A stretch of DNA of 64,000 nucleotides, from the NCBI RefSeq assembly GCF_030063245.1, contig NZ_JASISR010000001.1, forward strand, positions 1 through 64,000. The letters are read 5' to 3'. Source of the DNA: Paenarthrobacter sp. PH39-S1. Lineage in GTDB: Bacteria > Actinomycetota > Actinomycetes > Actinomycetales > Micrococcaceae. Position numbers and translations under genes: made by a program. Shown here one piece after another: positions 1-8,652 of the stretch (its first letter is position 1; every line of letters starts with the position of its first letter). Below the pieces are notes generated by a model. It was not told the origin of the DNA and did no database searches. It worked only from the letters and a program-made list of their open reading frames with translations.

Positions 1-487
1 GCATCCTGATCCGTGGATGAATGGAATCCCAGATGCTTCGCGCAGAGTCCGTCGGAGAGGCGTCCACGATGATGGCGTGGAAAAGCATGTCGGCCTCGTT
101 GAAGGCTTCGATGTCCTTGTTATAGATCGCTCGTTCCATTTCGGCCAGGACACTCCCAAAGTCTTCATACGTGTCGGCGTCAAAGAGTGCCAGCCCTTCC
201 TTGAGGGCAAACTGCTCGATCTGGATACGGATCGGCAACAGCAGTCCCTCGACTTCAGTGCGCGAAATCGAAGCGACCTCGGACCCCTTATAGGGTGTGG
301 ACACGATGAGCCCCTGGAGCTCAAGGACCAGCATGGTCTCCCGCACCACGGCGCGGCTGACCCCGTACTCGTCGGCGAGATCCTGCTCGGTGATGCGGGA
401 GTGCGACGGAAGATCTCCCGCCAGTATCTTGCGCCGAAGCTCCGTCGCAAGGCGGTCCTTCATCGAGATTCTCTCCAACTTGCCCAT
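1..487 (-). CDS. GntR-family transcriptional regulator (FadR/FCD subfamily), C-terminus cut by window edge
   Basis: Translation of the minus strand from ATG 487 gives a winged-helix domain (about residues 8-75: start MGKLERISMKDRLATELRR, then the ITEQDLADEYGVSRAVVRET recognition region) followed by the start of an all-helical FCD ligand domain. The stretch DMLFHAIIVDAS around residues 125-137 matches the first metal/ligand-binding helix of FCD proteins. About 162 residues are visible; the family is usually 215-250, so the rest lies beyond position 1. FCD regulators commonly sense sugar acids or other carboxylates. A 14-bp palindrome lies 28 bp upstream of the start, which suggests autoregulation. 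The target pathway is not visible, although a gluconate-permease remnant lies near 4.9 kb. Confidence 0.85.
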   Translation of the reverse strand, partial: MGKLERISMKDRLATELRRKILAGDLPSHSRITEQDLADEYGVSRAVVRETMLVLELQGLIVSTPYKGSEVASISRTEVEGLLLPIRIQIEQFALKEGLALFDADTYEDFGSVLAEMERAIYNKDIEAFNEADMLFHAIIVDASPTDSARSIWDSIHPRIRM

Positions 488-514
488 AGCCCGCACCCTT
501 CACTTACTACTGTC

Positions 515-528
515 GATTGTCGACAATC
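515..528. promoter_or_regulatory. Perfect 14-bp palindrome, probable GntR/FCD operator
   Basis: GATTGTCGACAATC is a perfect inverted repeat 28 bp upstream of the GntR start codon. FCD-type GntR regulators typically bind short palindromes of the form TTGT-N2-ACAA in their own promoter regions, so this is probably the autoregulatory operator. The match is seen directly; the binding is inferred. Confidence 0.6.
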
Positions 529-587
529 TTACAATAGTGACTTTTCCTACATTTGGGTAGAGGTCGGCGTCATTCTTACGCTATGAA

Positions 588-1092
588 TTTTCGATCGATC
601 CCGCCATGGACCGGCCCTCGATCACAACACAGGTGAAATACCCCTACGCCTACGGGCCACCAAAGGCAACTACAGCGCCAGACGTGCAACGGCAGATTTC
701 AAGGTCAGGAATCAACAGCGGGGGCGGGCGAGATCTCCCGCCCAACGTCTGCTGGCGGTAACATCGTGGGAAGGATTCCCTAACTCGGCGCTTCCGTGAT
801 GCGCTATCGGCGCCAGCCTCGCATGGATGCGCTGTGTAAAGCGGCTCCTGGAAGGGCCACATTTCACGGGCCCCCGTCAGTTTCTGACCGTCGGCACCGG
901 CCCATCATCCAGACGGGCCATATCGGGCGCCGGCTTGGCCTTCTTCACTTCCTGGTCAATAGCGGCAGCCTTTCGTGGCAACTTTCTTGCGGTGCTTTCC
1001 GGTGGAGAGATCACCGACGGGGACACATGGTCCGAGGCCAACCGTGCTCGCGACGCGTCGACGGATATCCTCATGTGAACCCCATGCCCTCA
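588..1092. other. Intergenic/decayed stretch with no recognisable gene
   Basis: About 500 bases without a supportable gene. Every frame gives low-complexity Arg/Pro/Ala-rich translations typical of antisense or decayed high-GC DNA. It lies between the operator of the GntR gene and the IS30 remnant and may be part of the same decayed mobile segment. Confidence 0.4.
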
Positions 1093-1572
1093 ATTCCGGG
1101 CCCGCGCATGTACGGGACCTGGTAGGCGGTCTGCCTTGGTGTACAGGTGCAGGAGGACTCTTTCGCCGCGTTCGACCCGGCTCCACCGCGGCGGCGGCGG
1201 CGTCGTCCGGCATGCCGGGGCCGTCCAGGCCGCCTTCCACAGCTGCCGGGGCTCCGCGATGGCTGTGGCAGGTTGCATGCGTTCGATGAGCGAGCAGTTG
1301 AGGGCCACCTGCGTTGAGGCATCGGTGTGGGCCACCGCGGGTAGATGGCTCCTGAGGCATGGCAGCGTCTGGGTGTCCGGCTTGTTCAGAATCGGGAAGG
1401 TGCGTAATGGCAACGACGCTTGAAGTGCCTTCGTCAGGTCGGCATCCCTATGGCCAGCGACGGCGCGGTCAACGACTTCAGCAGGTCGTTCGCTGATCAA
1501 AATCATGTCCGGGTCTTCCCCGCCCACTTGCCGGCGGAGCGTCGTGGCCGCCTGACCGCGCGTCCGCGGATG
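1093..1572 (-). pseudogene. Degenerate IS30-family transposase remnant
   Basis: Between 1572 and 1435 (minus strand) the translation reads into MILISERPAEVVDRAVAGH, which matches the catalytic-core entry of IS30 transposases (family pattern: ISERPAEVxDRAVPGHWEGDLI). The GHWEGDL element has decayed to GHRDADL. About 86 codons later, near 1176-1141, the sequence VERGERVLLHLYTKADRLP resembles the next conserved block (VERxTRFxxLLHLP). In intact IS30 transposases these blocks are only about 15 residues apart, so foreign or scrambled sequence separates them. The N-terminal helix-turn-helix, the DNG-E catalytic residues and any terminal repeats are missing. A stop precedes the fragment at 1573-1575. 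This is a dead element. Confidence 0.6.
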
Positions 1573-1694
1573 CTAATCGGCGTCGCCAGCACGATTCACC
1601 ATCGCCTGCTGGAAACGCAAGTGGCCGCCTAACCATCCTCCATGAGACAGAGTATGGGCGGCCTCGTTGATCACTACGTCTATGGGATCTACGC

Positions 1695-2105
1695 CTAGCT
1701 GACGGCCCGCTTCAGCAACTCCACCAGTCGCTTCTGATCGGCCGCGGTCAGCTTGGTCACGGCAAAAGAGCTCGGCCAGAAATTGCCTTCGTCGAGATTG
1801 GCATCGGGCTGAAAGCCGATGGTGGCGTACCGGACCTGGAACTTGGCGGCGCATTGGAAGAACACCACCACCTTGCCATCAGTGTTGATGTACGCCGGCA
1901 TGCCGTACCACGTCTTTGCCCCCAAAGTAGTGTGCCTCTTGACCAGCTGGTGCAGAGTCTGAGCCAACTCCTTGTCCGTGCCGGTCATCTCGGCAATTGC
2001 AGCGAGGCATGCTGCCTCCAGATCGGCTCCCAGCTTTGCAGCCTTCGCTTCGGCAGCCGCCGCGCGCATTGCAGCTTTTTCCTCTGGGCTGAAGGTGGTG
2101 CTCAT
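1695..2105 (-). CDS. DUF1801 family protein (frataxin-like fold)
   Basis: A 136-residue soluble protein starting MSTTFSPEEKAAMRAAAAE. The N-terminal half is a charged Ala/Lys/Glu-rich helix. From about residue 50 (LHQLVKRHTTLGAKTWYGMPAYINTDGKVVVFF) it has the pattern of the DUF1801/YdhG family: a helix, then W-x-GMP-x-Y, then beta strands carrying KFQVRYATIGF, and a C-terminal helix (ADQKRLVELLKRA). The length is normal for the family. Members share the frataxin-like fold, but their function is not established. It stands alone between decayed DNA and an intergenic stretch, so context gives no role. Confidence 0.75.
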   Translation of the reverse strand: MSTTFSPEEKAAMRAAAAEAKAAKLGADLEAACLAAIAEMTGTDKELAQTLHQLVKRHTTLGAKTWYGMPAYINTDGKVVVFFQCAAKFQVRYATIGFQPDANLDEGNFWPSSFAVTKLTAADQKRLVELLKRAVS

Positions 2106-2454
2106 GGTCTGGTCCTTTCAAGGGTCCGCTCTACGGCCCCACTATAGGCGGAACCAGAGGCGCATGCTTTTGATTTTGCTCGGCTTGGGTAACACTCGTA
2201 CGATGCGACCGTGTAACCCGTTGAGGTGTCTTAGATCTGGTCCACCAGCTTTGGGTGTCCGCAAGCCGGTGGCGAGTCCAATCGGTCGTTGCCCCTTTTA
2301 TTTGTGAGGCGTCGCGTATGTCGTTGACGAAGGATCGGATCGCTGAGGAGGCCCAGCTCTGGGTGTTGATGGCCAGGGTTCGACGTTGATCGCGGAGTGC
2401 AAGGCTAGGGGTATCGATCCACGGACTGGCCCGCCTTGCAGCAAGCCCCCGTGG
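2106..2454. other. Intergenic stretch with one short reading frame of unknown meaning
   Basis: No supportable gene. A 23-codon plus-strand frame (2318-2389, MSLTKDRIAEEAQLWVLMAR) has a GTGAGG ribosome-site-like sequence ahead of it and then stops. It could be the head of a lost gene, since a neighbouring frame continues with LIAECKARGIDPRTG, but no family is recognised. Confidence 0.3.
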
Positions 2455-3462
2455 TCAGCCGTCGCAGTCGACAATCATGCGGCCGCTGTTGCCGCCGGAA
2501 AGGAGCGACGCGAAAGCCTCCGGGATGCGGCCAAAGCCATCAATTACGGTGTGGACACTGCGGATTTTCCCGGCGCGCAACCACCGGGTGGCGTCGGACT
2601 CGAAGTCCTCGCGCAGGTCCTCGTTCGATGTCACGTCGAAGCCGCGCATGGTCAGCTGCCGGTAGATCATCCGCATGTAGTTCGCCGGGCCGCGGCGCTC
2701 GCCACCACTCCCGTACTGGGACGCGGCGCCACAGATCACGACGCGCCCGCCAAAGCGGAGCACCTCCAGAGCGGCTTCCAGCTGTTCTCCGCCAACGTTG
2801 TCATAGAACAGGTCGATCCCGTCCGGGGCCGCTGCGCGCAGCAGGTCCAGGGCCGCGCCGTCGTGGTGGTTGAAGGCGGCGTCAGCGCCCAATTCGCCCA
2901 GCAACCGCACCTTCTGAGCCGAACCGGCGCTGCCAACCACGGTGGCGCCGACGGCCTTGGCGAACTGTAGGGCGCAGCTGCCCACACCGCCGGCCGCCCC
3001 AGAAACGTAGACGGTGTCCGCCGCCCGCACACCGCCAAAGCGCATCAGGCCGGTGTACGCGGTGAAGCCGACATGTCCAAGCACCGTCAGATGGGCCTCC
3101 AGCGGGACGTCCGCTTCGAGTGTGGGGATGCGGTGCAGCTCTTCGACAGCGGCTACTCCAACACTGCGCCACGGTGATTTTCGGACGGCGAGGTCGCCTT
3201 GGCGGAACAGATCGCTGCGGGAGTCAAGAACCTCCACGACGCCGTCGCTCGCCGGCACGTCGCCCGGACGAATGCCCGGGCCGTAGGCCGTGTCCGGGCC
3301 GCCGATCCGGTTGGCCAGCCCGGCGTTCAGGCCCAGCCGGCGCAGGCGCACCAGCACTTGGCCGGGGCCAAGCTCGGGGACATCCGCCGTTTCGATCCTG
3401 AAATTTCGTGCCTCGACGGCCCCGTCCGGGTAGTTGGCCAGCAGCACTTCGTGAGAATCCAT
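2455..3462 (-). CDS. NADP-dependent medium-chain oxidoreductase (CurA/YncB, leukotriene B4 dehydrogenase-like)
   Basis: This 335-residue zinc-independent MDR reductase probably reduces alpha,beta-unsaturated ketones or aldehydes with NADPH. An N-terminal GroES-like domain (FRIETADVPELGPGQVLVRL) is followed by a Rossmann domain with the nucleotide loop SGAAGGVGSCALQFAKAVGA, then DLFYDNVGGEQLE and VICGAASQY, all typical of the PTGR/CurA branch. No zinc-ligand cysteines are present. The start was set at ATG 3462 (MDSHEVLLANYPDGA), which matches family N-termini. A GTG at 3525 in frame would add 21 residues unlike the family and overlap the next gene. The physiological substrate cannot be read from the sequence. 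Confidence 0.8.
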   Translation of the reverse strand: MDSHEVLLANYPDGAVEARNFRIETADVPELGPGQVLVRLRRLGLNAGLANRIGGPDTAYGPGIRPGDVPASDGVVEVLDSRSDLFRQGDLAVRKSPWRSVGVAAVEELHRIPTLEADVPLEAHLTVLGHVGFTAYTGLMRFGGVRAADTVYVSGAAGGVGSCALQFAKAVGATVVGSAGSAQKVRLLGELGADAAFNHHDGAALDLLRAAAPDGIDLFYDNVGGEQLEAALEVLRFGGRVVICGAASQYGSGGERRGPANYMRMIYRQLTMRGFDVTSNEDLREDFESDATRWLRAGKIRSVHTVIDGFGRIPEAFASLLSGGNSGRMIVDCDG

Positions 3463-3521
3463 GGTGCCAGCGTAGGCCTCCCGGGAATCCTGGGTACCGC
3501 TGCAGCCAGTAGACGGGGTGT

Positions 3522-4667
3522 TCACGCCGTCGTGCGGCTGGAATCGGGCGGTACGGCAGAGGGGCGCCGTCGTCGTTGATCCAGGGCAAGGAACGGGAAG
3601 AGCAGTACCGACAGCATCCCCGCGCCGATCAGGGCGGTCGCAATTCCCGAAGGGAGGAGTCCGCTGCTCCTGCCGATGGCGGTCACGGCAACGGTGATGG
3701 GCAGACCCGTCGAACTAAATAAGACGGTCGCGCGCCGGTCCGACCAGGTAGCGTCAACGGGTGCTGCCAGAAGATTCGGCAGGCCGCGCACAACCAGGAA
3801 CAGGATGAGGAATATGGGCACCAGGGCAAGAATAAACGGATCGGCCAGGAGCGCGGCAAGGTCAAACGAGATACCGGTATTGATGAAAAAGACCGGTACC
3901 AGTAACCCGAAGGCGACAGCTGCAAGCTTGATTTCGACAACTTCCGCGTCGTGCCGGCTGGCGCCTGCCATCAGAACGCACCAGAGAATGCCTGCCGCAA
4001 TCGCCACCAAGAGCATGTCCAGACCAAATATGAGACTCAGGGCGACCAGGATGGCGATGATGAGGAGAACGAGGCGGACGGCGAACTGGCCACTGGTGTG
4101 CAGGGTCGCCGTCATCAGCCGGTGAACGCTTTGATGCTTTCCTCGCCCAGTCAGCCAGATGGAAAGTCCGACGATGAGGACAAATACCAGCAGGAGGATG
4201 GCGGATGGTCCCAGGTTCCGGCCACTCAGAAACAGCGAGATTGCCAGCAGCGGTCCGAATTCGCCGACCGTGCCGATGGCCGTAATTGTCCGTCCGAAAG
4301 GTGACTTGGTTTCCCCAGCGTCGCGAAGTATTGGCAGAAGCGTTCCGAGGGCCGTTGACGAGAGCGCGATCCCGACCAGGACTCCGGCCTCGGGTGTGGG
4401 TGTCAGCAGCACGCCGGCGGCAACTCCCGCGCCAAGGGAGATCAGCCAGGCCAGCGCGGCCCGATTGACAGGGCGTCCCTTGATCGCGGCAAAATCAATC
4501 TCGTTGCCGGCCATGAAGAACAACATGGCTAGTCCAAGTTCGGAGAGCGTCTTGATGAACTCCGTCGGCTGCACCCAGCCGAGCATGCTCGGGTCAATGA
4601 CGATACCCAAAACGATCTCGAAAACTACGAGAGGCACCTTTGCAACTCGACCGGTCAGTGAGGCCAA
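3522..4667 (-). CDS. Cation:proton antiporter, CPA2/KefB-type membrane domain; 5' end uncertain
   Basis: An integral membrane protein with about 11-12 hydrophobic segments and no cytoplasmic TrkA/RCK domain, exchanging Na+ or K+ for protons. CPA2 features include ELGLAMLFFMAGNEIDF and the discontinuous-helix region GIALSSTALGTLLPIL, TAIGTVGEFGPLLAISLFL. The only usable start in frame is TTG 4667, but the frame stays open for 24 more codons to a stop at 4740. Those codons read SIVLISLIAGAAPLLASL, the expected first membrane helix, with no ATG, GTG or TTG. An AAGGA-ATG just upstream is in another frame. The 5' end therefore looks frameshifted or uses an unusual start. The 3' end lies close to the reductase gene on the same strand. 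Confidence 0.75.
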   Translation of the reverse strand: MASLTGRVAKVPLVVFEIVLGIVIDPSMLGWVQPTEFIKTLSELGLAMLFFMAGNEIDFAAIKGRPVNRAALAWLISLGAGVAAGVLLTPTPEAGVLVGIALSSTALGTLLPILRDAGETKSPFGRTITAIGTVGEFGPLLAISLFLSGRNLGPSAILLLVFVLIVGLSIWLTGRGKHQSVHRLMTATLHTSGQFAVRLVLLIIAILVALSLIFGLDMLLVAIAAGILWCVLMAGASRHDAEVVEIKLAAVAFGLLVPVFFINTGISFDLAALLADPFILALVPIFLILFLVVRGLPNLLAAPVDATWSDRRATVLFSSTGLPITVAVTAIGRSSGLLPSGIATALIGAGMLSVLLFPFLALDQRRRRPSAVPPDSSRTTA

Positions 4668-4900
4668 GAGCGGCGCAGCCCCGGCGATCAGCGAGATAAG
4701 GACGATGCTCGTCGATAGATCGTTCCCGTCAGCATTCCTTCATCTCAACCCGTCGGGGTGATGCGGGCCGCCGACGGGAGGCAACTGGTTAATACCGTCA
4801 TCGTAGTCGCCCCAACGTAACCCGCCGGTGGCCACCCTGCTGCGCAGCCGGCCTCCGAGTCTGCCACGGTTGCGACTTTTTGCGGCCGGCGTTGTGGTCC

Positions 4901-5041
4901 GCTGGCGGGGCACCTTTCGGCGCAGGCAACCTTCAGCCGGGGCAGTTGGCCCTACTGGTGTTTGTCATCGGTGCGGGGTCGCAGTTCTTCTCGCATGTCA
5001 ACGACGGCGGGTTCTGCATGGTCGGCGACGACGGCCGCTAG
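4901..5041 (+). pseudogene. Fragment of a GntP-family gluconate permease
   Basis: A plus-strand frame of 47 codons ending in TAG at 5039-5041 contains LALLVFVIGAGSQFFSHVND followed by GGF. In GntP/GntT gluconate:H+ symporters the corresponding late membrane segment reads LxLLVLAIGAGSxxFSHVNDxGFW, so this is a remnant of such a gene. The rest of the permease (about 400 residues) is absent on both sides and no start or ribosome site is visible. The GntR-family regulator at the left end of the window may be a survivor of the same lost sugar-acid locus. Confidence 0.6.
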
Positions 5042-5244
5042 CGTTTGCTGTGCCGCGAATCCAGGGCGCGGCGGAGGTTTTCCGCGGCTTCGAGCACGAG
5101 CGCATCTTCCCTGTTCGCCACCACGACGGTCCTGCTCTGAGTGGGCAGCGATACCTCGTAATGGCCGGACGGGGACAGCTTCCTAATCAGCTTCGGTTGC
5201 ATTTCCTCAGCTTTTGGAGTTGCCACTAGCGTCACCTTCTTCAT
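5038..5244 (-). CDS. Small hypothetical protein (68 residues)
   Basis: This soluble, charged protein starts MKKVTLVATPKAEEMQPKL; the downstream part (GHYEVSLPTQSRTVVVANREDALVLEAAENLRRAL) has a beta-strand pair followed by a helix. Its 5' end overlaps the 3' end of the upstream minus-strand gene by 38 bases, which suggests translational coupling. An internal GTG 15 bases downstream, preceded by GAAGAAGG, is an alternative start. No family is recognised. It ends within the last bases of the gntP remnant, so the pair may have arrived after that locus broke. Confidence 0.5.
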   Translation of the reverse strand: MKKVTLVATPKAEEMQPKLIRKLSPSGHYEVSLPTQSRTVVVANREDALVLEAAENLRRALDSRHSKR

Positions 5245-5611
5245 GTGCTGTCTTTTCATTATCGTCCGGGGCTGCGGTCCCGTCCACTGGTGCGGCCAGC
5301 AACTCGGCCGTGACGCCGTCGGCGATGTCACGGAGAAGATCCGCGTCTTCATCGCGGCAGAGGTCACTGACTCCCAATCGGGCCAGTACGATAAGGCCGG
5401 TCCGCTGCCGGATCCGATCGTTCGTACAGATAGCTGCGTCGATGGCCCACTGCAGGCGCTGCCAGAACTGATCCCGTCTGTCGGCGCGTGTGCGCTCGAC
5501 GAGGGTCACCAGGCCGATGGCCCCCGCGATCACGGCGCCGACCAATATGGCCAAGGGCGCGGCGGCAGAGATGTACTGCAGCCAGCCGGGGATTTCGGTA
5601 GCCGTTCGCAT
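5207..5611 (-). CDS. Hypothetical single-pass membrane protein
   Basis: This 134-residue protein has one membrane helix near the N-terminus (about residues 12-36, YISAAAPLAILVGAVIAGAI) and then a charged cytoplasmic-type tail with RTRADRRDQFWQRLQWAIDA. The pattern of a short N-terminal anchor followed by QFWQR-LQWAID is seen in small actinobacterial anchored proteins of unknown function. It overlaps the next small gene by 38 bases, so the two were probably transcribed together. No catalytic motif is visible. Confidence 0.6.
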   Translation of the reverse strand: MRTATEIPGWLQYISAAAPLAILVGAVIAGAIGLVTLVERTRADRRDQFWQRLQWAIDAAICTNDRIRQRTGLIVLARLGVSDLCRDEDADLLRDIADGVTAELLAAPVDGTAAPDDNEKTAHEEGDASGNSKS

Positions 5612-5741
5612 CGGATCAGCATAGTCCCGCGGGGGTAACGGGGGTAACAGGGGGGATCCAAGGGGACGTCCGCGCCCGCTCAGCGGACGGCTGCCGTGAC
5701 TGCTTCGACGACGTACCGATCAGTTGTTCGCGGATCAGGGT

Positions 5742-6614
5742 CTAATCCGATATTTTGGTCTGCCGGTAGGGGTGTGCGGGGAACACGCCCAGGATCCTCA
5801 ACTCGGTGCTGAAAAAGGTGAGCTCCGCCAAAGCCTGTTTCAGGGCGCGGTCCTCGGGATGGCCCTCCACATCCACCATGAACATGGTGGCGGAAAATTC
5901 ACCATCCACCATGTAGCTCTCCAACCGGGTCATGTTCACGCCATTGGTCGCGAAACCGCCGAGCGCTTTGTACAGCGATGCAGCGATGTTGCGGACCCGA
6001 AAAACGAAGCTGGTGACCAGCGGCCCGCTACCGGCCTCCGGGTAGCTTTGTGGGGGAGAGAGCACCACGAATCGGGTGGTGTTGTGGTGCTCGTCTTCCA
6101 CATCCTTGGCCAGAGTATCCAGCCCGTACATGCCGGCGGCCAGCGGCGGAGCCAGCGAAACCTTACTCGGATCGTTCCAGTCGCGTACCTCGCGGGCGGA
6201 CCCGGCTGTGTCCCCGGCAACGACCGGTTTGAGGCCGTGAGCGCGGATGAAGCGGCGGCATTGGGCCAGGGCGTGGACATGACTGTGAACTTCTTGTGCC
6301 TGGTCAATGGTGGCACCGGGTATACCCAGCAGATCAAAGCGGATTCGCAGAAAGTGCTCGCCGACAATCTGCAGACTAGTGTCCGGGAGCAGCAGGTGAA
6401 TGTCCGCTACCCGCCCCGCCACCGAGTTGTCGATCGGAATCATGGCCAGTTGTGCCTCACCGGACGTGACCAGGGCGAAGGCGTCCTCGAAGGTGGAACA
6501 CGGCAGGGCCTCCCAGCCCGGGTAGGCCTCGAGGCAGGCAATGTGCGAGTTCGCTCCGGGCTCGCCCTGGTAGGCAATGGAACCGATCACGGTAGGTTCT
6601 GCTGGAGACGTCAT
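5742..6614 (-). CDS. pheA: Prephenate dehydratase
   Basis: This 290-residue enzyme converts prephenate to phenylpyruvate in phenylalanine biosynthesis. Residues about 10-190 form the catalytic PDT domain (IAYQGEPGANSH, IPIDNSVAGRV, and the diagnostic HHNTTRFVVLS with the catalytic TRF). A C-terminal ACT domain (SFVFRVRNIAASLYKALGGF, NMTRLESYMVDG) would bind phenylalanine for feedback control. The usual ESRP of the regulatory loop reads ESYM here, a difference that could affect inhibition. There is no fused chorismate mutase, as in other actinobacteria. It is transcribed alone, divergently from the permease gene at 6833. Confidence 0.93.
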   Translation of the reverse strand: MTSPAEPTVIGSIAYQGEPGANSHIACLEAYPGWEALPCSTFEDAFALVTSGEAQLAMIPIDNSVAGRVADIHLLLPDTSLQIVGEHFLRIRFDLLGIPGATIDQAQEVHSHVHALAQCRRFIRAHGLKPVVAGDTAGSAREVRDWNDPSKVSLAPPLAAGMYGLDTLAKDVEDEHHNTTRFVVLSPPQSYPEAGSGPLVTSFVFRVRNIAASLYKALGGFATNGVNMTRLESYMVDGEFSATMFMVDVEGHPEDRALKQALAELTFFSTELRILGVFPAHPYRQTKISD

Positions 6615-6832
6615 GATTCCATGCTAGTTAATGGCCGGCAGGCTCCCTAAAAGGGCGTCCGTTCAGTAGCGGGACGCCTCAACTGTCCAACTGCACATAG
6701 GCCGCATTCGGAACTGCCGTTACAGTAAAACCCGGGCTGTGACACAGCCCACGCTTTTCGATACCAGTGGCCGCACGTAGTGGCCCGCGGGACGTCGAAG
6801 AACAGAGTCGAAGAACAGAATGGATATCAGCA

Positions 6833-8284
6833 GTGACTGCAGACCCACAACTTTCCAAAACGCTCAAACCGCGGCATCTGTCCATGATCGCCATCGCCGG
6901 CGTGATCGGTGCAGGGCTGTTCGTCGGCTCCGGTGTCGCAATCCAGCAGGCGGGTCCGGGCATCCTCATTGCCTATGCCGCCGCGGGTTTAGTGGTCATT
7001 CTAGTGATGCGCATGCTGGGGGAGATGGCCGCTGCCAATCCGGAAACCGGGTCCTTCTCCACCTACGCGGACAAAGCGCTGGGACGATGGGCGGGCTTTA
7101 GTATCGGCTGGTTGTATGCGTGGTTTTGGATCATTGTTCTTGGCGTGGAAGCTACGGCCGGAGCCGCGATCATGCACCGCTGGGTGCCTGGAGTGGACCA
7201 GTGGATCTGGGCGCTGATCCTGATGGTGCTGCTGACGCTGACCAACGTCGCATCGGTAAAATCCTTCGGCGAATTTGAATTCTGGTTCGCTTCCATCAAG
7301 GTCGCGGCAATCACCATCTTCCTGCTGCTCGGCGTGGCGGCAATCCTGGGCTGGTTGCCCGGCGTCGCAGCACCCGGCATGAGTAACCTCACCGGCAACG
7401 GGGGCTTCCTGCCCAATGGTGGCGGAGCCGTGTTGGCGGGGATCCTGGTGGTCGTGTTTTCCTTCTTCGGCGCGGAAATTGCCACGATAGCCGCCGGCGA
7501 GTCCGCCAACCCCGTGGATGCAGTCAAAAAGGCGGTTAAATCTACGGTCTGGCGCATTCTGATCTTCTACATCGGCTCGATTGCCATCGTGGTTACCCTG
7601 CTGCCTTGGAACGACGCGTCGGTGGCCAAGAGCCCTTACGTCGCCGTCATCGAGCTGTACGGAATCCCCGGCGCAGGCGTGATAATGGACGTCGTCGTGC
7701 TGACGTCTGTGCTTTCCTGCCTGAACTCGGGCCTGTACACAGCTAGTCGCATGATCTTTTCGCTCTCCAGCCGTGGGGACGCTCCCAAAGCGCTGCGAAG
7801 GATATCCAGGCGCGGCGTTCCTGCTGCGGCGGTCCTGGCTTCCACCGTCGTCGGCTTCATCACCGTGGGCCTGAACTACATCGCCCCTGACACGGTCTTT
7901 CTGTTCCTCGTCAATACCTCGGGCGCGATCGCCCTGTTCGTCTGGCTGGTCATTGCGCTGTCCCAGCTGATCCTGCGCCGCAGGATGGGTGCTGCCGCGA
8001 GGGACCTGCAACTAAAAATGTGGGCCTTCCCATACCTGACCTGGCTCGCCATCGGCAGCATCGTGGCCTTGCTCACCGGCATGATCGTCCTGCCGGACAC
8101 CCGCGAGGCGCTGCTGCTTTCGGCCGGACTGGCGGCCGTCGTCGTCGCCCTCGGTCTGTACCGCTACCGTGGCGGCGGTGGACGCGCAGCCGCAGTGTCG
8201 GCGGCCGCCCGCTCCGCCGACGTTGAAACGCATCCGGCACCGGAAGGAAGCCCGGACCAGAAACCGGTCATCGTCGTGAAATAG
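6833..8284 (+). CDS. Amino acid permease, APC superfamily (GABA permease-like)
   Basis: A roughly 483-residue, 12-helix proton-coupled amino-acid importer. Helix 1 carries the substrate-binding motif GVIGAGLFVGSG; the downstream segments RMLGEMAAANPETGSFSTYA and SFFGAEIATIAAGESANP are typical of the AAT family (GabP, proline and aromatic permeases). The GTG at 6833 was chosen because TADPQLSKTLKPRHLSMIAI matches family N-termini. A GTG at 6767 would add an unlikely Arg-rich stretch. No strong ribosome site is seen before either. Its position beside pheA hints at an aromatic or related amino acid, but the specificity cannot be read from sequence. Confidence 0.85.
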   Translation: MTADPQLSKTLKPRHLSMIAIAGVIGAGLFVGSGVAIQQAGPGILIAYAAAGLVVILVMRMLGEMAAANPETGSFSTYADKALGRWAGFSIGWLYAWFWIIVLGVEATAGAAIMHRWVPGVDQWIWALILMVLLTLTNVASVKSFGEFEFWFASIKVAAITIFLLLGVAAILGWLPGVAAPGMSNLTGNGGFLPNGGGAVLAGILVVVFSFFGAEIATIAAGESANPVDAVKKAVKSTVWRILIFYIGSIAIVVTLLPWNDASVAKSPYVAVIELYGIPGAGVIMDVVVLTSVLSCLNSGLYTASRMIFSLSSRGDAPKALRRISRRGVPAAAVLASTVVGFITVGLNYIAPDTVFLFLVNTSGAIALFVWLVIALSQLILRRRMGAAARDLQLKMWAFPYLTWLAIGSIVALLTGMIVLPDTREALLLSAGLAAVVVALGLYRYRGGGGRAAAVSAAARSADVETHPAPEGSPDQKPVIVVK

Positions 8285-8395
8285 GCCGTTGCCCGCCTGA
8301 TGACGGATGGGGTTGGGTGTGGTCAGCGGCGCGCGTACTGCGTAGCCTAGGACGCAAGGACATATGTCCTGCCGGGTCGAAGGGAGGAGTCAGCG

Positions 8396-8638
8396 ATGGA
8401 TGGTCAGCAGATACATCAACGGATTCAGGAACTGGTGCAGCAGGAGCAAGGCCTACGCGACGTGGCCCGTTCCGAGGGGGAGTCGAAATCCCGCAGCGAG
8501 GAGCTCCGGCGCCTCGAGGTCCAGCTGGATCAGTGCTGGGACCTGCTCCGGCAGCGGCGCGCCAAGCTAGACGCGGGCCAGAATCCAGATGAGGCCGCCG
8601 TGCGTCCCGCTGATGAGGTGGAGGGTTACCGACAGTAG
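8396..8638 (+). CDS. DUF2630 family protein
   Basis: An 80-residue, highly charged helical protein with a strong ribosome site (GAAGGGAGGAG) 6 bases before ATG. It has the DUF2630 signature: IHQRIQELVQQEQGLR near the start, LEVQLDQCWDLLRQRRAKLD in the middle and a C-terminal AAVRPADEVEGY. The family is confined to actinobacteria and its role is unknown. It is monocistronic and followed by an inverted-repeat element that may end transcription. Confidence 0.85.
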   Translation: MDGQQIHQRIQELVQQEQGLRDVARSEGESKSRSEELRRLEVQLDQCWDLLRQRRAKLDAGQNPDEAAVRPADEVEGYRQ

Positions 8639-8652
8639 CCCTCCAGCGAGAA

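Noticed and set aside
6654-6678. Hairpin GGCGTCC/GGACGCC upstream of pheA as a riboswitch or attenuator
   Set aside because: A 7-bp stem alone, without a leader peptide rich in Phe or a conserved RNA motif, is not enough evidence.
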